A stretch of 64,000 bases of DNA, from contig NZ_QLYY01000007.1 in NCBI RefSeq assembly GCF_003350295.1, forward strand, positions 1-64,000, read 5' to 3'. Of this stretch, positions 58,327-64,000 are shown one piece after another. The translations under genes and the position numbers were made by a program. This DNA comes from Vibrio tetraodonis (GTDB lineage: Bacteria > Pseudomonadota > Gammaproteobacteria > Enterobacterales > Vibrionaceae). The notes under the pieces were generated by a model. The model did no database searches and was not told where the DNA came from. It was given only the letters and a program-made list of their open reading frames with translations. The first letter of the stretch is position 1; every line of letters begins with the position of its first letter.

Positions 58327-58773
58327 CTAGCCTTGCATTTGCTTTTCTTTAATTTCTGCTAAAGTTTTGCAGTCAATACATAAATCAGCAGTTGGGCGAG
58401 CTTCTAAGCGACGAATACCGATTTCGACTCCACAAGATTCACAGAAACCAAATTCGTCTTCTTCAATCTTATTAAGCGTTTTTTCAATCTTCTTAATAAG
58501 GCGACGTTCTCTGTCGCGATTACGAAGTTCTAGGCTGAACTCCTCTTCTTGAGAGGCTCGATCTACGGGATCTGGAAAATTCGCAGCTTCATCTTGCATG
58601 TGATGCACAGTGCGATCAACTTCTTCCCTGAGCTGGTTTCGCCATGCGGTCAAAATTTTCGTGAAATGAGCCAACTGCTCTGGTGACATATATTCTTCAC
58701 CAGCTTTCTCTGTATATGGCTCAACCCCTGCAATGGCTAGGATGCCTAGCGCTTTTTTCTTTGATTCTGGCAT
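58327..58773 (-). CDS. dksA: RNA polymerase-binding transcription factor DksA
   Basis: Inserts its coiled coil in the polymerase secondary channel and, with ppGpp, represses rRNA and activates amino-acid promoters. 148 residues. The coiled-coil tip has [11 protein letters not shown], the motif needed for activity, and the zinc finger is FCESCG ... LCIDCK. First gene of the dksA-gluQ-pcnB-folK-panBC run. Confidence 0.98.
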   Translation of the reverse strand: MPESKKKALGILAIAGVEPYTEKAGEEYMSPEQLAHFTKILTAWRNQLREEVDRTVHHMQDEAANFPDPVDRASQEEEFSLELRNRDRERRLIKKIEKTLNKIEEDEFGFCESCGVEIGIRRLEARPTADLCIDCKTLAEIKEKQMQG

Positions 58774-58912
58774 GCAGCATCTCCTACTTACACCTGATCC
58801 ACTGCGCTCGCAGTTGGATTTTAAGGCGGCTATCTATAGCAAAAAGAACAAAGTGAGGCAAACACTCTAGAGTAAACTTGCTGTCAATGTGAAGATGACA
58901 CCATTTTTTCTC

Positions 58913-59626
58913 TTAACCAATGAAACGAATAGGTTTTACTAGTTTTACCTCAGTATTTGAAAGCTGTGCTGCATAACACAGTATTTCAACGCCTTGTTCT
59001 TGTGCGTTCTTCAATAATTTTGAATATTGTGGGTCTATATGGTGTGCAGGAGAGACTTTTTCAATACCAGAATGCAAAACTGTGAATAAAAGTACTGCTC
59101 TGTATCCATTTTGAACCATTTTTGTGAGCTCTCTCAGGTGCTTCTGTCCACGAGTGGTTACCGCATCTGGAAAGTATCCCTGGCCTTGATGAGCTTCATC
59201 AAGTAATGTCACGCTTTTTACTTCTATATAGCAGCTTGGGTGCTCGCTTGATGTGAGTAGAATATCAATTCGACTATTTTCATCGCCGTATCGAACTTCT
59301 GTTTTGAGCTGTTCGTAGCCTGTTAGCTCGCGGATCATGCCTGTTTCTATCGCTTCTACTGCGAGTTGATTCGCTCTAGCCGTATTTACACAAATTGTGT
59401 CGCCTTGATTGGTTTGGGTTAGCTCCCAGCTATGCGGGTATTTACGCTTGGTATTGCTAGACGTTGAATACCAAATGGTATCTCCAGTTGTTGCACAGCC
59501 TGTCATGGCACCAGTATTTGCACAGTGTATGGTAGTCTCTTCATTATCGGTTAAACGGATGTCAGCAAGGAAACGTTTGTAGCGTTTAATCAATACAGCG
59601 GGTTGTAATTGAGGTTCAAACTTCAT
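58913..59626 (-). CDS. sfsA: Sugar fermentation stimulation protein SfsA
   Basis: Member of the SfsA family, 237 residues, with an N-terminal OB-like part ([24 protein letters not shown]) and a C-terminal nuclease-like domain with YIEVKSVTL and [20 protein letters not shown]. coli SfsA was described as affecting maltose metabolism; DNA binding is reported but the real activity is unclear. In E. coli it also neighbours dksA and hrpB. Confidence 0.94.
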   Translation of the reverse strand: MKFEPQLQPAVLIKRYKRFLADIRLTDNEETTIHCANTGAMTGCATTGDTIWYSTSSNTKRKYPHSWELTQTNQGDTICVNTARANQLAVEAIETGMIRELTGYEQLKTEVRYGDENSRIDILLTSSEHPSCYIEVKSVTLLDEAHQGQGYFPDAVTTRGQKHLRELTKMVQNGYRAVLLFTVLHSGIEKVSPAHHIDPQYSKLLKNAQEQGVEILCYAAQLSNTEVKLVKPIRFIG

Positions 59627-59680
59627 TTGAGGCTGGATTTATGTACAATATTTATATTATTACATCATAAGGTTTAACCC

Positions 59681-62129
59681 TTGTCACAGCTTCCCATAGA
59701 GAGCGTGATGCCAGAGTTATTGTCTGCCATCAAAACTCACTCCCAAGTTATTCTTAAAGCCGCACCAGGTGCAGGTAAGTCGACCTACCTTCCATTAAAG
59801 CTATTAACCGAAAATGCGGTTGATGGAAAGATCATTGTGTTAGAGCCAAGGCGTCTAGCTGCACGTAATATCGCCTACTATCTTGCTCAGCAGCTCGGAG
59901 AAAGCATCGGTCAGCGTGTTGGTTATCGAGTGAGAGGGGAGTCTAGGGTTAGCGCCAACACGCAACTAGAGATTGTAACTGAAGGTATCTTAACCCGCAT
60001 GATCCAAATGGATCCGGAGCTGACGGGGATCTCATTGGTGATTTTTGATGAGTTCCACGAACGTAGCATTCATGCGGATACTGCTCTTGCGTTTTCTCTC
60101 GAGATTCAGGATGTATTGAGAGAGGATCTCAAGTTAGTCGTCATGTCAGCGACTATAGACCTCGATACTATCAAGGTGTTGATGCCTAATGCTAAGTATA
60201 TTGAATCTCAAGGCCGAAGTTTTCCAGTTGAATATCGTTATCATCCTTTAAGGCCTAATCAGCGATATGAGCATGTGATGGTGGCTCAAATTCACAGTTT
60301 AATCGGTAAGGAAACAGGGTCATTACTGGTATTTTTACCGGGTATGTCAGCCATTAAGCGTGTAGCTGAGGGCTTAACCAGTTTGCCAAGTAATGTCGAT
60401 GTTTTCCCTTTACATGGACAATTGAATTTTCAACAGCAGCAGGCAGCGATTCAAGCTCCTACTAAAGGGCAACGTAAAGTGGTGCTTGCGACCAATATTG
60501 CTGAAACTTCTTTGACCATAGAAGGCATACGTATGGTTCTCGATTCAGGTTTACAGCGCACTGCGAGATTTGATGTTAAAAATGGGGTAACTAAGCTTGA
60601 GCAAGTTCGTATTGCGCAATCATCAGCAGAGCAAAGAGCGGGGCGAGCAGGGCGATTGGAGCCGGGTATTTGTATAAGGCTATATTCTGAAAGTTCGTTA
60701 AATCAGCAGCCCTATGTGCCATCTGCTGAGATATTGTCTTCAGATTTATCCAGCCTAGCGATAGAGCTTGCTCAATGGGGGGCTTCTGAGCCATCGGAAT
60801 TAAAGTGGCTGGAAAGCAAGTTTTTTACAATCCAAACAGTTACTGGTGAATCTGGGTTTATTGGATGATAAGCATCAATTAACAAGTCGAGGCAAGGCCG
60901 CTTGTGATCTTGGGGTAGAACCTAGAATTGCAGCTATGTTAACCCATTCAAATAGCCCCGCATGGCTCTCCACAGCACCTGCAGTGGCGGCGTTATTGGA
61001 ATCACCTGAGCGCAATATTGTCAACTTTTCACATTCGGTTGATAGCTTCAAGCGAGGAAAACATTCGCAGCAAAAAATGGTGCATCAAAGAGGTATGGCT
61101 TTAGCTCGCAAGCTTAATGTGGGCTTTTCTACTGACTCTATTGACGAATCTTTGGTAGCCGTCATGTTAGCAGCCGCTTTTCCTGATCGAGTCGCTCAGC
61201 TGCGTAGTGGAAAAGCAGGGAAGTTTTTGCTTGCCAATGGACATGGCGCTGAATTGGCGGAAGAGGAAAAATTATCTACTTCAGAGTATCTAGTAATCGC
61301 AGATCTTATGCGAACCCAATCAGGTTCCTCTCGTATCTTTTTGGCTGCGGAGCTAGAATTACTATCTGTGAAAAAGTGGTTCCCTGGCCTACTCAAAAAC
61401 AATGATTATCTTGATTGGGATGATGAAAAAGGACGATTAATCGCCGAATCTCAACAGTGTATTGGACGCTTAGTTGTCGAGCGAGCGCCTTTGCCGACAC
61501 CTCCTCCTAAAAAAATGACCCAAGCTTTACTCAACTATGTAAGACGCAAGGGACTGGCTGTATTAGACTGGTCGGATAATAGCACGCAATTACTTGAACG
61601 CATTCGCTGCGCTGCTGATTGGCTACCAGAACAGCCATGGCCAGAAACGTCGGATACACAATTATTGAAAAACCTTGAACACTGGTTGGAGCCATACTTA
61701 ACTGGAGTCAACTCATTGCAAGCAATGAAAAAAATTGATCTTGAGCCCGTATTAATGTCCTATCTTTCTTGGCCACTTAACAAGAACATAGATCAATGGC
61801 TACCCGTTTATTATTTGTTACCCACGGGAACGAAGAAAAAGATTCGCTATAAACAAGGCCACGAGCCTATTTTGTCTGTACGAATGCAGGAAATGTTTGG
61901 TCAACAAGCGTCGCCTCAAATAGCACAGGGAAGAAAAAAATTGCTGGTGGAATTGCTTTCACCCGCGCAGCGCCCATTACAGATAACAAGCGATTTGGCT
62001 AGCTTTTGGGCGAGTGCATATAAAGAAGTACAAAAAGAAATGAAAGGACGTTACCCCAAGCATGTATGGCCTGATGATCCAGCTAATCATGTGGCGACGA
62101 CGAAAACTAAGCGACAACTGAACTCATGA
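59681..62129 (+). pseudogene. hrpB: ATP-dependent helicase HrpB, interrupted by a frameshift
   Basis: DEAH-box helicase of unknown RNA target. The start is TTG (MSQLPIES, as E. coli MSSLP), with AAGG upstream. Part one (59681-60868) has APGAGKSTYLP, FDEFHERS and SAT. Part two reads in another frame from about 60820 to 62129 and ends with the canonical LSPAQRPLQITSDL ... KGRYPKHVWPDDPAN. The break is between about 60810 and 60835, near a six-T run. Both halves are otherwise well kept, so the event is recent or a sequencing error. The end overlaps mrcB by four bases. Confidence 0.9.
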
Positions 62130-64000
62130 GCAAGAAAACAACCTTTAAAAGTAAACAACCTAAAACCACGAAAAAGCCATCTCCTAGGAAGAAGAGCTCA
62201 AAGAAGAATCAACGCAGCTGGCTACAAATAGTTTGGAGTGTAGCTTGGAAAGCAAGTCTTGCTGGCTTAGTCGTGATTGTCTTTATTGGTGTGTATCTTG
62301 ATAGCGTGGTAAGGCAGCGCTTCGAAGGTCAGTTATTTGATTTACCCACTGTCGTGTATGCACGAATTTTAAATCTTGCTCCTGGTGACCGCATTTCAAT
62401 ACAAGAAGTGCGCAATGAGTTAGATGTACTCAATTATCGTAAAGTGCGGCATCCTCGCTACCCTGGGGAATATTCATCCTCTTCGACCAAGATTGAATTG
62501 TTTCGTCGTCCTTTTGAATTCACCAATGGCCCTGAACCTGATCGTCATGTGATGCTTCATTTCGATGCTACAAGCTTAAAGCGGATTGAGTCATTGGAGA
62601 AAGCTGGTGATCTTGGCTATCTGCGTATTGAACCCAAAATGTTGGGGATGTTAGAAAAGGATCATGACGAGCAGCGCTTATTTCTCAGGCGAGACCAGTT
62701 TCCCGAGATCATGGTTGATGCGCTACTTGTAACCGAAGATAGAGACTTTTATCAGCACGATGGTGTTTCCCCGCTTGCTATCGCTAGAGCTATGGTTGCC
62801 AACTTGAAAGCCGGTAGAGCGGTTCAAGGGGGAAGTACTCTTACTCAGCAGCTCGCTAAAAATATATTCCTATCTAGCGATCGAACATTGTGGCGCAAGC
62901 TACGTGAAGCTTATATGGCTCTGATTATTGATTATAGATACAGCAAAGATCGCATTTTAGAAGGTTATCTCAATGAAGTTTACCTAGGCCAAAGCCGAGG
63001 TGAAGCGATTCACGGATTTGGCTTGGCTTCTCGGTTGTATTTTGGGCAGCCCATTCAGGAACTGCGAATAGACCAGCTTGCTCTGTTGGTCGGTATGGTA
63101 AAAGGCCCTTCCTATTACAATCCTATCCGTTATCCGGAAAGAGCGAAAGAGCGACGTGATCTGGTGTTACGCTTGATGATGCAACAGGATGTGTTGAGTG
63201 CAAGTCAGTACGAAACGGCAGTAAATCGTCCATTGGATATACAAGACAATCCCCGTATTGCAAGTCGCCAGCCTGCTTATTTCCAGCAACTTAAAATCGA
63301 GCTTAAAGACAAAGTGGGTGGGGTATTTCAGTCAGATTTAGGCCTGAGGGTATTTACTTCGCTCGATCCTGTTTCACAGCAAGAGCTAGAACAAGCGATT
63401 GCTAGAAAGATTCCTCAATTAAGCCAAGTGGCGGGGAAATCTTTGGAAGGCGCTGCGATTGCCGTTGACCGCCATACAGGTGAAATACGCGCTATGGTTG
63501 GAGGAAAACGTACCGGCTATGATGGCTTTAATCGAGCGTTGAATGCCAGCCGTCAAATCGGTTCACTGGTTAAGCCAGCTGTGTATTTGACAGCCTTAGA
63601 GCAGCCTCAGAAGTATAACCTTGCAACCACTTTACATGATAAGCCGATCAGTTTAAAAGGCTCAAAAGGGAGCGTTTGGTCGCCACGAAACTATGACAGA
63701 AAATTTAGAGGTGATGTACCATTGTATTTGGCGTTAGCTAAATCACTCAATGTTCCGACAGTAGAATTAGGCATGCAATTGGGTATACCTAAAGTTATTG
63801 ATACTCTCGAAAAACTCGGTGTGGATCCTGATGAAATTAGGCCAGTGCCTTCGATGTTCCTCGGCTCTTTCACCTTGACGCCTTTTCAAGTTGCTCAAAT
63901 GTATCAAACCCTGACGAATTCTGGTAAGCGCTCGCCATTATCAGCACTGCGTTCAGTGGTTGATAAAGAGGGTAAGGTGTTATTCCAGTCTTTACCTCGA
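62126..64000 (+). CDS. mrcB: Penicillin-binding protein 1B, bifunctional (partial at window end)
   Basis: Bifunctional peptidoglycan synthase of the inner membrane. 625 residues are visible. A basic Lys-rich cytoplasmic tail (1-32), a transmembrane helix (about 38-58) and a UB2H domain (about 65-155) precede the glycosyltransferase GT51, with the catalytic Glu in TEDRDFYQHDG (E204) and GGSTLTQQLAKN. The transpeptidase starts around 440 with the active-site Ser in IGSLVKP (S480). The rest lies beyond the window. The ATG overlaps the end of hrpB (ATGA). Confidence 0.97.
   Translation, partial: MSKKTTFKSKQPKTTKKPSPRKKSSKKNQRSWLQIVWSVAWKASLAGLVVIVFIGVYLDSVVRQRFEGQLFDLPTVVYARILNLAPGDRISIQEVRNELDVLNYRKVRHPRYPGEYSSSSTKIELFRRPFEFTNGPEPDRHVMLHFDATSLKRIESLEKAGDLGYLRIEPKMLGMLEKDHDEQRLFLRRDQFPEIMVDALLVTEDRDFYQHDGVSPLAIARAMVANLKAGRAVQGGSTLTQQLAKNIFLSSDRTLWRKLREAYMALIIDYRYSKDRILEGYLNEVYLGQSRGEAIHGFGLASRLYFGQPIQELRIDQLALLVGMVKGPSYYNPIRYPERAKERRDLVLRLMMQQDVLSASQYETAVNRPLDIQDNPRIASRQPAYFQQLKIELKDKVGGVFQSDLGLRVFTSLDPVSQQELEQAIARKIPQLSQVAGKSLEGAAIAVDRHTGEIRAMVGGKRTGYDGFNRALNASRQIGSLVKPAVYLTALEQPQKYNLATTLHDKPISLKGSKGSVWSPRNYDRKFRGDVPLYLALAKSLNVPTVELGMQLGIPKVIDTLEKLGVDPDEIRPVPSMFLGSFTLTPFQVAQMYQTLTNSGKRSPLSALRSVVDKEGKVLFQSLPR

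Noticed and set aside
60821..60826. Programmed frameshifting in hrpB at the T-run
   Set aside because: The shift needed is +1, while known poly-T slippery sites act as -1 or need special stimulators not seen here; a deletion or error is simpler.

Overview
The window is a 64-kb stretch of core chromosome from a Vibrio-type gammaproteobacterium. The evidence is the E. coli-like order of many blocks, a TetR-type quorum-sensing regulator nearly identical in motif content to Vibrio LuxR/HapR/OpaR/SmcR beside lpdA, a pilABCD type IV pilus cluster joined to coaE-zapD-yacG, and an rpsU-yqeY-dnaG-rpoD operon. There is no phage, transposon, CRISPR array, integron or genomic island. Species cannot be fixed from the sequence alone.

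Layout. 1-800: distal end of an rRNA operon (23S 3' end, 5S, tRNA-Thr, a second 5S, tRNA-Asp, terminator). 0.8-7.6 kb (minus): lptD-surA-pdxA-rsmA-apaG-apaH, with djlA divergent. 8.7-13.4 kb (minus): tRNA-Ile2 and the macromolecular-synthesis operon rpsU-yqeY-dnaG-rpoD, divergent from tsaD. 14.7-18.1 kb: an unusual alpha/beta hydrolase, plsY (minus), folB-folK-uppP. 18.1-24.1 kb (plus): ftsB-ispD-ispF-truD-surE-pcm-nlpD-rpoS. 24.1-26.3 kb (minus): a CNNM/CorC-type membrane protein and a CcsA-like protein. 26.5-30.1 kb (plus): ffh, then rpsP-rimM-trmD-rplS. 30.2-36.8 kb (minus): pilA-pilB-pilC-pilD-coaE-zapD-yacG and nadC. 36.9-41.8 kb: ampD, fldB (minus), xerD-dsbC-recJ. 42.2-49.3 kb: pdhR-aceE-aceF-lpdA with two perfect PdhR-type operators. 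49.4-51.6 kb: luxR/hapR homologue (minus), hpt, can (minus). 51.6-53.6 kb: a candidate small RNA and a yadG-yadH ABC exporter. 53.7-59.6 kb (minus): dksA-gluQ-pcnB-folK-panB-panC, and sfsA. 59.7-64 kb: hrpB, broken by a frameshift, and mrcB running off the end.

The genes are mostly housekeeping: outer-membrane assembly (lptD, surA), translation and tRNA modification, isoprenoid, folate and pantothenate synthesis, peptidoglycan (uppP, ftsB, nlpD, ampD, mrcB), sigma factors (rpoD, rpoS), competence-type pilus, pyruvate dehydrogenase and quorum sensing.

I did not find a convincing new multi-gene system. Points worth a second look are: a 5S pair with compensatory base changes inside one rRNA operon; an alpha/beta hydrolase lacking the expected Ser and Asp of the triad; a PilB with no N-terminal domain; an hrpB frameshift; an orphan promoter-to-terminator unit upstream of the ABC exporter that could be an sRNA; a Qrr-pairing site over the luxR/hapR ribosome-binding site; a terminator-like hairpin before rpsP; an LptD with only one C-terminal cysteine; and two folK genes.
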